Below are positions 52,102 through 61,633 of a stretch of 64,000 nt of DNA, piece after piece. Origin of the DNA: Streptomyces sp. SN-593 (GTDB taxonomy: Bacteria; Actinomycetota; Actinomycetes; Streptomycetales; Streptomycetaceae); the NCBI RefSeq assembly GCF_016756395.1, contig NZ_AP018365.1, positions 4,005,001 to 4,069,000 of the forward strand, in the 5' to 3' direction. The translations under genes and the position numbers were made by a program. The notes under the pieces were generated by a model. It saw nothing but the letters and a program-made list of their open reading frames with translations. It was not told the origin of the DNA and made no database searches. Position 1 is the stretch's first letter. Each line of letters begins with the position of its first letter.

Positions 52102-54219
52102 ATGACCGACCAGTTGCCCGCCGCTCCGGCGCCGACGCCCGCCCGGCACCCCGCCGGGTCAGCACCACAGCCCGGCCCCGTAGCCGCACCCGTGCCCGCA
52201 CCACCACCCGCGGCCGTGGCCGCACCGGCGACGGCACCCGGACCCGGACCCGGACCCGCGACGGCTACCGCACCCGCACCCGCACCCGCACCCGCACCCG
52301 ACACGGCATCCCCACCCGGACCCGCGGCCGGAACCGCGCCCGCGCCCGCCTCCGAGCAGATGCGCCTGGAGATCCCCGGGGACCGCCGGCTGGAGGCCGG
52401 CCACGCCATCACCCTGCGCGCCATGGCCCGCCGCCTGCCCCAACTCATCGGCCGCGCCCTGCGGATGGCGTGGCAGGTGGACCGCCGGGCGGTGGCCGCG
52501 CTGCTGGTCTGCCAGGTGCTCTCCGGTGTCCTGGAGGCCCTCGGCCTGCTCGCGGTGACCGGCACCATCACCGCGGTGATCGCCTCGGGCCACATCGCGG
52601 GCCGCCTGCGCGAGGCGGCGCCGTCGATCGCGCTGCTCGCCGCGGCGGCCGGTGTCCGGGCGGTGCTGGGGATCACGATCGGCGCCCTGTCCACGCGCCT
52701 GGCGCCGCGGATCTCCCGGGAGGCCGAGCTGCGGCTGCTGGACGCGGCGACCCACGCGGAGCTGACGGCGTACGACCATCCCGGCTACAACGACCGGTGG
52801 GACGCGGCCGATCGCGGGGTCGAGGTCTCGCAGGACCTGCTCAACCAGTCCCAGAACATCCTGGCCGCGACCGCGTCGCTGGTCGCCGCGGCCGCCGTGC
52901 TGACGGCCGTGCACCCACTGCTGCTGCCCCTGCTGGTGCTCGCGGCCCTGCCCCAGGCCGTCGCCGGGGTGCGGGCCGGCCGGCTGAACTACCTCGCCTC
53001 CCTGGACACGATGAGCGACCGGCGGCTGCTCGGGCTGCTGCGCTGGCACCTGGTCGACAAGGACAACGCCGACCAGATCCGTTCCGGCACCATGGCGGAC
53101 TTCCTGCTCGGCAAGTACCGCGCCGCCGGCGCCCGGGTGGACGCCGCCACCGACCGCGCGGCCTGGCGGGCCGCCAGGACCTCGCTGCTCGGCAGCCTCG
53201 CCGGGGGCCTCGCGTCCGGCCTGGTCTGGGCGGCGCTGATCGCGCTGATCGGCACCGGGCGGATCTCCGTCGCCTCGGCCGGCACCGCCACCTTCGCGCT
53301 GCGCTCGGTCGCGTCGGGGCTGCACGGCATCGTCGGCTACGGCGCGATCATCTTCCGCACCGGCATGTACCTCGACGACTGGTCCGACTTCCTCGACGAG
53401 GCCGGCGGCCACCGCGTCCGGCGCGGCGCCGTCGTGCCCGCCGGCCCCGCGGTGGTGCGCGCCGAGCACCTCGGCTACGCCTACCCCGACGCCGACCGGC
53501 CGTCCCTGAGCGACGTGACCCTCGACGTGCGCAAGGGCGAGGTCCTCGCGCTGGTCGGCGAGAACGGCTCCGGGAAGACGACGCTCAGCAAGCTGCTCTG
53601 CGCGCTCTACCTGCCCACGACCGGCGCCGTCACCTGGGACGGCACCGACACCGTCGCCCTGGACGCGCAGGCGGCCTGGCAGCGGGTCGCGGTCGTGCCG
53701 CAGGACTACGCCCAGTGGCCGCTGACCGCCCGCGAGAACATCACCCTGGGCCAGCCGGTCCGCGGGCCCGGCGGGTCGGACGCCGACGACGCGGTGCGCA
53801 CCGCCGCCCGCGCCTCGGGCGCCGACGACGTGGTGGCCGCCCTGCGCTCCGGTCTGGACACGCTGCTCGCCCGCGAGTGGTGGGGCGGCCAGGAACTCTC
53901 CGGCGGGCAGTGGCAACGCGTCGCCCTGGCCCGCGCGTTCCACCGCGAGGCCGGCCTGCTCGTGCTGGACGAGCCGACCGCGGCCCTCGACCCGCGGGCG
54001 GAGCACCGGATCTTCACCGGGTTGCGCGCGCTCGCCGCCGACCGCGCCGTCGTCCTGGTCACCCACCGCCTGACCAACGTCACCGTCGCCGACAAGATCG
54101 CCGTGCTCGACCGGGGCCGGCTCGTCCAGTACGGCACCTTCACCGAACTCCGCGACGCCCCGGGCCTGTTCCACGACCTGTGGACGCTCCAGAACGACCG
54201 GCCGGCCAGTCGGCCCTGA
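52102..54219 (+). CDS. ABC transporter, fused membrane and ATPase domains
   Basis: This 705-residue half-transporter has a Pro/Ala-rich N-terminal extension (1-88), six membrane helices (about 120-440) and a nucleotide-binding domain (about 455-690). The latter has Walker A (GENGSGKTT), Q-loop (VPQDYAQWP), signature LSGGQW, Walker B (LLVLDEPTAALD) and H-loop (VTHR). Such type IV exporters often move peptides or lipids out of the cell. The ATG at 52102 follows a GGGGAGGGG stretch. It is divergent from the S8 protease/GAF/precursor genes and may export the cluster's product, in parallel with the MFS protein; this is inferred from position. It converges on a secreted protein gene ending eight bases away. 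Confidence 0.9.
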   Translation: MTDQLPAAPAPTPARHPAGSAPQPGPVAAPVPAPPPAAVAAPATAPGPGPGPATATAPAPAPAPAPDTASPPGPAAGTAPAPASEQMRLEIPGDRRLEAGHAITLRAMARRLPQLIGRALRMAWQVDRRAVAALLVCQVLSGVLEALGLLAVTGTITAVIASGHIAGRLREAAPSIALLAAAAGVRAVLGITIGALSTRLAPRISREAELRLLDAATHAELTAYDHPGYNDRWDAADRGVEVSQDLLNQSQNILAATASLVAAAAVLTAVHPLLLPLLVLAALPQAVAGVRAGRLNYLASLDTMSDRRLLGLLRWHLVDKDNADQIRSGTMADFLLGKYRAAGARVDAATDRAAWRAARTSLLGSLAGGLASGLVWAALIALIGTGRISVASAGTATFALRSVASGLHGIVGYGAIIFRTGMYLDDWSDFLDEAGGHRVRRGAVVPAGPAVVRAEHLGYAYPDADRPSLSDVTLDVRKGEVLALVGENGSGKTTLSKLLCALYLPTTGAVTWDGTDTVALDAQAAWQRVAVVPQDYAQWPLTARENITLGQPVRGPGGSDADDAVRTAARASGADDVVAALRSGLDTLLAREWWGGQELSGGQWQRVALARAFHREAGLLVLDEPTAALDPRAEHRIFTGLRALAADRAVVLVTHRLTNVTVADKIAVLDRGRLVQYGTFTELRDAPGLFHDLWTLQNDRPASRP

Positions 54220-54227
54220 GACGCCGG

Positions 54228-55658
54228 TCAGTTGGGCGCGAGCCGGTACAACGCCGCCGCCCCCGAAAGGAGTTGTAGGGCGATCGCGCCCGAGGCGTCC
54301 GGCGTGCCGTACGCGGCGTCCGCCGGTGAGAAGGCGGCTGCGGAAGCGACGTGGGCCGGGTCCAGCCGGATCCGGACGGAGGCGGGCGCGTCGGGATCGC
54401 GGTTGACCACCAGGAGGTGGCGGGTGCCGTCGTCGTCGGCGGCCCGGAAGAGGCCGAGGATCGCGGCGTCGCCGGTGACCGCGGTGATCTGGTCGCCCGG
54501 GGTGAAGGGTGTGGTGCCGGTCGGCGCCGGGGTGTCGTTGGCGTGCTGGACGGATTCGGAGACGAGGGGCTTGAGTTGGCGGCCGACGGGTTGCAGCCAG
54601 CCGGTGTTGAGGGTGGTGGCGGCGTCGTAGAGGGGGGTGCGCCTGCCGTCGGTGGTGATGAGGGCCTGGGTGTAGCCCTCGCCGCGGGCGGGGTCGGGGG
54701 TCCAGTAGGTGAAGTACTGGATGCCCTTGCAGCCGTACGCCAGGCTCACGTTGACCTGCCAGGCCAACTGCGAGGCGGTGGGCACCCGGTGGCTGTTGTA
54801 GCCGGTGGACTGGATGTACGTCCAAGCCGGCACCCCGGCCTTGAGGGCGGCCGCGCGCACGATCGCCCAGGTGTCGAAGTAGTCGGTGTCGATCCCGTCG
54901 GTCAGGATCGGGTACCGGTCGAAGGAGATCAGCGCCGGCCCCGCGGTGTCGACGTAGGTCTGCACGAAGTCCGCGTAGGTCGCGCCGTTGCCGCGGTTGA
55001 TGTTGGCGTACGGCAGCAGGGCCGGGGCGACGGAGCGGACGATGCCGGTCAGCGCGCCGACGGTGGGGAAGCGGACACGGGAGGGCTCGTCGTAGACGCT
55101 CACGCCCGCCAGGGAGGGGTGGCTGGTGTAACCGCCCAGCGAGGTGCGCACCCAGGACGTGGCGTCGGCGGTGGTGATCGAGGACGGGACGGTGCGGTCG
55201 TCGGTGACGGTCATGTACTGGGCGATCGCCTGGATCCGCGGGTCGCCGGCGACCAGCACCTTCAGCCCCACCTGGTCGGCCAGGCCCAGCGCGTACGCGG
55301 CGCTGCGCGCGTCGAACTGGTAGTTGCCGGTGATCAGGAAGGTGAAGCCCGCGTCCGCGATCTCCTGGTAGCGGGCGAGCGTGGTCTCGTACGGGTGCGG
55401 CGGCCAGAACAGGCCGACGGGGAAGTCCGGGCCGCCGATCAGCGGCAGCTCCGCGCTCGCGGCGGCCGCCGGCGCGTCGACCGCCACCGCGGCGGGTCCG
55501 CTCCGCGGGTCCGCGCCCGCCGGCGTCGCCGCCTGGGCCCGGCCGGCCGCCGCACCGCCGGCCGCGAGCGCTCCGGCGCCCAGCCCGGCCGCCTGGAGCA
55601 GTGCCCGGCGGTTCATCCCGCGAGCCGAGCCGTACGACGAGAGCTCCTGATCCGGCAT
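54228..55658 (-). CDS. Tat-secreted TIM-barrel, glycosidase-like protein
   Basis: This 476-residue protein has a twin-arginine signal (NRRALLQAAGLGAGALAAG at 16-34) and a probable TIM-barrel (about 75-375). Acidic catalytic-type motifs include GVSVYDEPS and GIQYFTYWTPDP; a C-terminal beta-sandwich (about 390-476) follows. It recalls GH42/GH5-like barrels in which DEP supplies the acid, but I cannot place it in a family. The ATG at 55658 has a GAGGGAAG stretch upstream; the ATG at 55616 lacks one. It is convergent with the ABC exporter gene, with only eight bases between. Confidence 0.75.
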   Translation of the reverse strand: MPDQELSSYGSARGMNRRALLQAAGLGAGALAAGGAAAGRAQAATPAGADPRSGPAAVAVDAPAAAASAELPLIGGPDFPVGLFWPPHPYETTLARYQEIADAGFTFLITGNYQFDARSAAYALGLADQVGLKVLVAGDPRIQAIAQYMTVTDDRTVPSSITTADATSWVRTSLGGYTSHPSLAGVSVYDEPSRVRFPTVGALTGIVRSVAPALLPYANINRGNGATYADFVQTYVDTAGPALISFDRYPILTDGIDTDYFDTWAIVRAAALKAGVPAWTYIQSTGYNSHRVPTASQLAWQVNVSLAYGCKGIQYFTYWTPDPARGEGYTQALITTDGRRTPLYDAATTLNTGWLQPVGRQLKPLVSESVQHANDTPAPTGTTPFTPGDQITAVTGDAAILGLFRAADDDGTRHLLVVNRDPDAPASVRIRLDPAHVASAAAFSPADAAYGTPDASGAIALQLLSGAAALYRLAPN

Positions 55659-55819
55659 GCGCCACCCACTTCCCTCGCGGCCCGCGGACGACGACGGGCA
55701 CCCGTCCCGCCATCATGCAGACCGCGGGGCCCGATACCCGCGCCGCCACGCCCCATTCGTCCCCTGTGTCCCCGAGCGGGCGCCCGTCCACGGCGCGGTC
55801 CGCACGCGCGCCGCACACG

Positions 55820-55864
55820 CGCGCGGACCGCGCCCGGGGCGGTGGCCCGGGCGCGGTCCGCGCG
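55820..55864. terminator. Hairpin terminator after katG
   Basis: Perfect 19-bp arms (55820-55838 and 55846-55864) with a 7-base loop lie 66 bp past the katG stop. Confidence 0.85.
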
Positions 55865-55930
55865 ATCGGCGCCGCCGCCGGAGGGCGGCGCCGGTGTGTC
55901 CGGCACCGCGATCCGGCGGCGGGGTGGTGC

Positions 55931-58165
55931 TCAGGCGAGGTCGAACCGGTCGAGCTCCGTCACCTTGGTCCACGCCGCGACGAAGTCCGTGACGAACTTC
56001 TGCCGCGCGTCGTCGCTCGCGTACACCTCGGCCAGCGCGCGCAGCTCGGAGTTCGAGCCGAAGACGAGGTCGGCGCGGGTGCCGGTCCAGCGCACCGCGC
56101 CGGTGGCGTCGTCGCGGGCCTCGAAGGTGCTCGAGTCCTCGGAGGTCGGCGTCCACGTCACGCCCAGGTCGAGCAGGTTGACGAAGAAGTCGTTCGTCAG
56201 GGTGCCCGGGGCGTCGGTGAGGACGCCGAGCTTCGAGCCGTCGTAGTTGGCGCCCAGCACCCGCAGGCCGCCGACCAGCACGGTCGTCTCGGGGGCGCTG
56301 AGGGTGAGCAGGTTGGCCCGGTCGATCAGCAGGTACTCGGCGCCGAGCCGGTTGCCCTTGCCGACGTAGTTGCGGAAGCCGTCGGCCCCCGGCTCCAGCG
56401 CGGCGAACGACTCCGCGTCGGTGTGCTCGTCGGTCGCGTCCACACGGCCGGGGGTGAAGGGCACCTCGACGTCCACCCCGCCGTCCTTGGCGGCCTTCTC
56501 GATCGCCGCGGCGCCGCCGAGCACGATCAGGTCGGCCAGCGACACCTTCTTCGCGCCGGCGGAGGCGTTGAACTCCTGCTGGACGCCTTCCAGCGCGGCC
56601 AGCACGGTGCCCAGCCGGTCGGGGTTGTTGACCTCCCAGTCGCGCTGCGGCTGGAGGCGGATCCGGGCGCCGTTGGCGCCGCCGCGCTTGTCGCTGCCGC
56701 GGTAGGTGGAGGCCGACGCCCACGCGGTGGAGACCAGTTCGGAGACGGTCAGGCCGGTGGCGAGGATCTTCGCCTTGAGGGCGGTGACGTCCGCGGCGTC
56801 GATCGCCTCGTGGTCCGCCTCGGGCAGCGGGTCCTGCCACAGCAGCGTCTCGGCGGGCACCTCGGGGCCGAGCAGCAGGGACTTCGGGCCCATGTCGCGG
56901 TGGGTCAGCTTGTACCAGGCGCGTGCGAACGCGTCCGCGAACTCCGCCGGGTTCTCGTGGAAGCGGCGCGAGATCGGCTCGTAGATCGGGTCGAAGCGCA
57001 GCGCCAGGTCGGTGGTGAGCATGCCGGGCGCGATCTTCCTCGCGGCGTCGTGGGCGTGCGGCACGGTGCCCTCGCCGGCGCCGTCCTTCGGCTTCCACTG
57101 GTTGGCGCCGGCCGGGCTCCGGTCGAGCTCCCACTCGTAGCCGAAGAGGTTGTCGAAGAAGCCGTTGCCCCACTGGGTGGGGGTGCTGGTCCAGGTCACC
57201 TCCAGGCCGGAGGTGATGGCGTCCGCGCCCTTGCCGGTGCCGTGGCTGCTCTTCCAGCCCAGGCCCTGGGCCTCGATCGGCGCGGCCTCGGGGTCGTCGC
57301 CGACCGCGTCGGCCGGGCCGGCGCCGTGGGTCTTGCCGAAGGTGTGGCCGCCGGCGATCAGTGCCACGGTCTCCTCGTCGTTCATCGCCATCCGGCGGAA
57401 CGTCTCGCGGATGTCGCGGGCCGCGGCGATCGGGTCCGGGTTGCCGTTGGGGCCCTCGGGGTTGACGTAGATCAGGCCCATCTGCACCGCGCCGAGCGGG
57501 CTTTCCAGCTCCCGGTCACCGGTGTAGCGGCGGTCGTCGAGCCAGGTGGTCTCCGGGCCCCAGTAGACGTCCTCCTCCGGCTCCCAGACGTCCTCGCGGC
57601 CGCCGGCGAACCCGAAGGTCTGAAGGCCCATGGTCTCCAGGGCCACGTTGCCGGTGAGGATCAGCAGGTCGGCCCAGGACAGGCTGCGGCCGTACTTCTT
57701 CTTCACCGGCCACAGCAGGCGGCGGGCCTTGTCGAGGTTGCCGTTGTCCGGCCAGCTGTTGAGCGGGGCGAAGCGCTGCTGCCCGGCGCCGGCGCCGCCG
57801 CGGCCGTCGCTGATCCGGTAGGTGCCGGCGCTGTGCCAGGCCATCCGGATCATGAACGGGCCGTAGTTGCCGAAGTCGGCCGGCCACCACTCCTGCGAGG
57901 TGCCGAGCACCTCGGCGATGTCCTGCTTGACGGCCGCGAGGTCGAGGGTGCCGAACGCCGCCGCGTAGTCGAAGTCGTCGCCGAGCGGGTTGGCCACCGC
58001 GGGGTTCTTGGCGAGGATCTTCAGGTTGAGCCGGTCCGGCCACCAGCCGCGGTTCCCGCCGCCCTGGGTCGGGTGCGGGGCGCGCTCGTGGGCGACCGGG
58101 CAGCCGCCCGCGCCCTCCGTCTTGGCGTCCACGACGATCGCGTCGTTGTTGGTGTTGTCAGACAT
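55931..58165 (-). CDS. katG: Catalase-peroxidase KatG
   Basis: This 744-residue haem enzyme has the distal site RMAWHSAGTYR, the Trp-Tyr-Met cross-link region (MGLIYVNPEG and FRRMAMNDEET) and the proximal His in GGHTFGKTHG. A second, degenerate peroxidase-like half follows, as in all KatG proteins. It breaks down hydrogen peroxide and can oxidise other substrates. The length matches the family (about 740). AAGGAT precedes the ATG at 58165. It is divergent from a Fur-family regulator and so probably controlled by it in response to peroxide. Confidence 0.97.
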   Translation of the reverse strand: MSDNTNNDAIVVDAKTEGAGGCPVAHERAPHPTQGGGNRGWWPDRLNLKILAKNPAVANPLGDDFDYAAAFGTLDLAAVKQDIAEVLGTSQEWWPADFGNYGPFMIRMAWHSAGTYRISDGRGGAGAGQQRFAPLNSWPDNGNLDKARRLLWPVKKKYGRSLSWADLLILTGNVALETMGLQTFGFAGGREDVWEPEEDVYWGPETTWLDDRRYTGDRELESPLGAVQMGLIYVNPEGPNGNPDPIAAARDIRETFRRMAMNDEETVALIAGGHTFGKTHGAGPADAVGDDPEAAPIEAQGLGWKSSHGTGKGADAITSGLEVTWTSTPTQWGNGFFDNLFGYEWELDRSPAGANQWKPKDGAGEGTVPHAHDAARKIAPGMLTTDLALRFDPIYEPISRRFHENPAEFADAFARAWYKLTHRDMGPKSLLLGPEVPAETLLWQDPLPEADHEAIDAADVTALKAKILATGLTVSELVSTAWASASTYRGSDKRGGANGARIRLQPQRDWEVNNPDRLGTVLAALEGVQQEFNASAGAKKVSLADLIVLGGAAAIEKAAKDGGVDVEVPFTPGRVDATDEHTDAESFAALEPGADGFRNYVGKGNRLGAEYLLIDRANLLTLSAPETTVLVGGLRVLGANYDGSKLGVLTDAPGTLTNDFFVNLLDLGVTWTPTSEDSSTFEARDDATGAVRWTGTRADLVFGSNSELRALAEVYASDDARQKFVTDFVAAWTKVTELDRFDLA

Positions 58166-58467
58166 GGAAATCCTTCCGGACCGGGCGGATCACGGTGCTC
58201 AGGCACTGCGGGTGGTGGAGGTGCCGTGGCGGGCGGGGCAGGGGCGGGGACGCGGCCGGCGAGGCCGGAAGCGGCCCGCGGGGGGCCGCGGTCGCCGGCC
58301 GGGAGCGCGGCGAAGGTCCGTGCGGGCTCTCGACGTCCGTGTCTCCTGCTCCTGCTCGCGCCGGGTCGGCGCCTCGTGCCGTACAGGGCTCTTCCTGCCC
58401 CTTGGCTGTCGCCGGAACCGATCCTACGATGGACACCGTCCAAGTCAAGAAGCGGGCCAAGCGCATA

Positions 58468-58484
58468 TCCGGTCAAATTCCGGA
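58468..58484. promoter_or_regulatory. Fur-family operator candidate
   Basis: TCCGG-tcaaatt-CCGGA is a perfect inverted repeat in the katG/fur divergent region, just upstream of a TAAACT (about 58495) that may be the -10 box of the regulator gene. It is a likely autoregulatory site. Confidence 0.5.
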
Positions 58485-58535
58485 CGCCCCCTGGTAAACT
58501 GCGGGCATCCCGCGAACCCGAATAGGTGAACCGAC

Positions 58536-58946
58536 ATGAGCGACCTGGTGGAGCGGCTGCGGGGCCGTGGCTGGCGGATGACCTCCCAGCGGCGCGTCGT
58601 CGCGCAGGTCCTCGACGGCGACCACGTCCATCTGACCGCCGACGAGGTGCACGCGCGCGCCATCGAGCGGCTGCCCGAGATCTCCCGGGCGACGGTCTAC
58701 AACACCCTCGGCGAACTGGTCAGCCTGGGCGAGGTGACGGAAGTCACCACCGACGGCCGCGCGAAGCGGTACGACCCGAACGCGCACCACCCGCACCAGC
58801 ACCTGGTGTGCGCCGGGTGCGGCACCGTCCGCGACGTCCACCCCACCGGCGACCCGCTCGCCGCCCTGCCGGCCGGCGAGCGCTTCGGCTTCACCGTCTC
58901 CTCCGCCGAGGTCACCTACCGCGGGCTCTGCCCGGACTGCGCGTAG
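58536..58946 (+). CDS. Fur-family peroxide regulator (FurA/CatR-like)
   Basis: This 136-residue repressor has a winged helix (RMTSQRRVVAQVLDG, SRATVYNTLGELVSLGEV), a metal-binding region (HHPHQHLVCAGCG) and a C-terminal CPDC pair forming the structural zinc site. Streptomyces FurA/CatR proteins repress catalase genes until peroxide oxidises them; the divergent katG fits this. In many relatives fur and katG form one operon, so this divergent order is a variant. It ends just before a strong terminator shared with the GH78 gene. Confidence 0.93.
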   Translation: MSDLVERLRGRGWRMTSQRRVVAQVLDGDHVHLTADEVHARAIERLPEISRATVYNTLGELVSLGEVTEVTTDGRAKRYDPNAHHPHQHLVCAGCGTVRDVHPTGDPLAALPAGERFGFTVSSAEVTYRGLCPDCA

Positions 58947-58952
58947 CGGTCA

Positions 58953-59000
58953 CGCCGCCGCGGGGCGGGGACGGCGATCCGTCCCCGCCCCGCGGCGGCG
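58953..59000. terminator. Perfect 22-bp bidirectional terminator
   Basis: Arms 58953-58974 and 58979-59000 are perfectly complementary with a 4-base loop (cgat), between the convergent fur gene (58946) and the GH78 gene (59035). Confidence 0.92.
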
Positions 59001-59034
59001 TGCGTGTGCGGCGGCGGCGCGCCGCACGGTCCGC

Positions 59035-61281
59035 TCAGAGGGTGTGGGAGGTCAGGGTGTGGTGGCCGGGGCCCACGCCGGAGACGCGGACGGTGGTGCC
59101 GTCGGCGGTGACCTTCGCACCGCCCACCGCCCGGGTGCCGTCCCAGACCGTGCGGCCGTCGAGCGAGACGCGGACCTTGTGGCCGCCGGTGGGGACGGCG
59201 AGTTCGCCGCGGGTGCCGCGCGGGGCGGTGGCGGTGAGGGTGAAGCCGTGCGCGGAGGACCGCCAGGAGGCGCTGATGGCGCCGTGCGGGGTCGGCACGC
59301 TGCCCTGCGCCCAGGTCAGCCCGCCGGGGGTCGGCACGATCGAGTAGCCGGAGAAGCCCGCCGCGGTGGGCTGGACGCCCAGGACCTGGGTGGTCAGCGA
59401 GATCGTCGGGCCGGCCGCCCAGCCGTGGGCGAGGCTGGTGAACTGCGCGATGCCGGGGTCGCCGTCGAGGTTCGCCTTCTCCCACAGGGTGCTGCCGGGG
59501 TCCTCGCTGAGCTGGTGCCCCCAGAAGGTCCGCATCAACTGGAGCGCCTGCTGCTGCTCGGTGCCGCTCGGGTCGGGCACGGCCAGCCGGGCGCTGGCCT
59601 CGAAGCCGCTGGGCAGCGGCTCGTAGAAGGGCTGGATGGAGGCGTTGGGGGTGCTCGGCGAGACGGTCAGGGAGCCGTAGGTGCTCCAGTTGTTCTTCCG
59701 CAGGTAGGTCAGCGCCTGCGACGAGCGGTCGCCGTCGGCGACGCCGGTGAGCACGGCGGCGGCGTTGGCGTCCTGCGGGTACGCGTCCGGGATCTCGGTG
59801 GACAGCCGGTAGGCACCCGTCGAGGCGTCCCACAGTCGGGAGTTGATCGCGTCCTTCACCGCGGTGGCGCGGGCGGCGTAGGTCCGGGCGCCGGCGGTGT
59901 CGCCGCGCGCGCCGGCCAGTTCGGCCATCTCGTCGAGGTTCCGCTTGTACAGCGCGTTGACGTACGTCTCGTGGCCGCAGTCGCTGTAGCCGTAGTGGCC
60001 GCAGGAGTTGGCGCCCGCGAAGGAGATCAGCCCGCTGCCGTCCTGGTCGCGGACCGACTCCAGCCAGGCCATCGCCTTGGTCAACTGGGGCCACCACTGG
60101 GCGAGGTAGGACCGGTCGCCGGTGTAGAGCCAGTGCTCGTAGTGGTTGTAGACGAACCACGTGACGTACTCGCCGTAGGTGCGGATCTCGTCCTGGTTGT
60201 GCGGGCCGACCAGGCTCTCGGCGGGGACGAAGCCGTCGGAGAGCTGTTGGGAGGCCAGCGAGGACAGCGAGTTGTCGACGGCCGGCACGTCGTCGGTGCT
60301 GAGGTAGGTGACCGGCGCCTGGATGGCGAGGTCTCCCTCCCAGACCACCCGGTCGCGCTTGGCGCCGTCGAAGATGACCTCCTGGTCCGGGTCGGCCCCG
60401 GGCACCTGCGCGTCGGAGTGGTCGGCCTCGCCGGTCTGGTAGGGCCAGCTCTTGGCGGTGTCGGACATCCAGGTGTCAAGCTGGACGGTGTAGGCGCCGC
60501 TGTACCAGATCTTGTTCAGCTCGTTGTCGCTGGACAGGAACCAGCCCTGGTAGTCCGCCGGGTCGGACTGCCGCGGCGCCGCCGTGTAGTCGAGGGAGAC
60601 CGCGCCGAGGTCCACCCAGCCGGGCCCGTCGAGGAAGACGGTGGCGTAGCGGAAGCCGCCGCGCAGTTGGCTGTCGGTGAGGGTCGCCGGGAGCTTCGCG
60701 GTGTCGAGGGTGAAGGTGTGGCTGTCCGCGTCGTAGGTGTACGGCTGGCCGGGGTAGCCGTTCCAGATGTTGGCGGTGTCGCAGCCGGGGGCGACCGCGT
60801 CCTCGCCGTTGTTGGTCTGGGTGGCGGAGGCGGCGTACTGCTGCGACTCGCTGAAGCACACGTGCAGTTGCGGCGGTGTCTTCGACGCGCCCGCCACCCG
60901 TATCCGGATCTTGCCGCCGACGTCCTTGCCGAAGTCCAGCGTCACCAGCGGCGATTGGGTGCGGTCACCCGAACTGGTGAGCCGCAGGGGCTTCTTGGCC
61001 GTGCCCAGCAGTGCCTTCGGGTCGCCCTGGACCGCGCCGCCGCGGGCGGCGACCGAGGACACCGCGACCGGGTCGACGCTGTGGCCCGGCGGAGCCAGGA
61101 CGTAGGGCCGCCAGTCCCCCTGGCGGGGCTGGTAGCCGGCGTCGGTCCACGGGTCGCCCGCCGCGTGGCCGGCACCGGTCGCGGACTGCGCCACCGCCGC
61201 GTTCACCGTGAGCATGCTCATCAGGGTGACGCCCGCGGACAGCGCCGCCAGCGTTCCCCTGCCCCTCGACAGATGGATCAT
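59035..61281 (-). CDS. Secreted GH78-like alpha-L-rhamnosidase
   Basis: This 748-residue exported enzyme has a signal peptide (about 1-35), an N-terminal beta-sandwich with VTLDFGKDVGGKIRIRV, and an (alpha/alpha)6 barrel (about 250-640) with DGAKRDRVVWEGDLA, a GH78 acid-loop signature. A C-terminal beta domain (about 650-748) follows. GH78 enzymes release rhamnose from plant flavonoids, pectin (RG-I) or bacterial polysaccharides. I chose the ATG at 61281 (gggaagagggg upstream) since the preceding 42 residues look untranslated. It is a single gene, with operator-like repeats upstream. Confidence 0.85.
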   Translation of the reverse strand: MIHLSRGRGTLAALSAGVTLMSMLTVNAAVAQSATGAGHAAGDPWTDAGYQPRQGDWRPYVLAPPGHSVDPVAVSSVAARGGAVQGDPKALLGTAKKPLRLTSSGDRTQSPLVTLDFGKDVGGKIRIRVAGASKTPPQLHVCFSESQQYAASATQTNNGEDAVAPGCDTANIWNGYPGQPYTYDADSHTFTLDTAKLPATLTDSQLRGGFRYATVFLDGPGWVDLGAVSLDYTAAPRQSDPADYQGWFLSSDNELNKIWYSGAYTVQLDTWMSDTAKSWPYQTGEADHSDAQVPGADPDQEVIFDGAKRDRVVWEGDLAIQAPVTYLSTDDVPAVDNSLSSLASQQLSDGFVPAESLVGPHNQDEIRTYGEYVTWFVYNHYEHWLYTGDRSYLAQWWPQLTKAMAWLESVRDQDGSGLISFAGANSCGHYGYSDCGHETYVNALYKRNLDEMAELAGARGDTAGARTYAARATAVKDAINSRLWDASTGAYRLSTEIPDAYPQDANAAAVLTGVADGDRSSQALTYLRKNNWSTYGSLTVSPSTPNASIQPFYEPLPSGFEASARLAVPDPSGTEQQQALQLMRTFWGHQLSEDPGSTLWEKANLDGDPGIAQFTSLAHGWAAGPTISLTTQVLGVQPTAAGFSGYSIVPTPGGLTWAQGSVPTPHGAISASWRSSAHGFTLTATAPRGTRGELAVPTGGHKVRVSLDGRTVWDGTRAVGGAKVTADGTTVRVSGVGPGHHTLTSHTL

Positions 61282-61633
61282 GACCCCTCTTCCCGTTCCA
61301 CACGCGTGAGGGGGCCGCGGCGCCCGATCGTACGGCCCCGCCACCCGCGACTTCGGACTGAGACGATTCAATTCGCCAGCGCACGCTAGCCTCGGCGCCG
61401 TGTTCAATCAACAGTTCAACCAGGATTGATCTGCGGTGACGGGGCGTGACGGGCACATCCGGGAGTGTCGGCCCCGGTTGAAAGCTTCAAGCGCGTACGC
61501 GCCGGGACCGGGTGGACGGGCCGTGCAGGGGCGGTCGGCGGAGCGCCCTGGGGCAGGCGCGCCGCCGGGGATCAGGCACCCTGGGGGGCGGTGCCGCGGG
61601 GGTCGGTGCCCGCGGCGGCCGCACCCGGGGGAG
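61282..61633. other. Upstream region of the GH78 gene
   Basis: This 352-bp gap lies between the GH78 and nitroreductase genes. gttcaa occurs twice, 12 bp apart (61402-61407 and 61414-61419), and ATCAA and TTGAT form a loose inverted repeat around them (about 61406-61430), suggesting an operator of a sugar-responsive regulator. The stretch 61441-61633 holds nothing I recognise. Confidence 0.45.
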
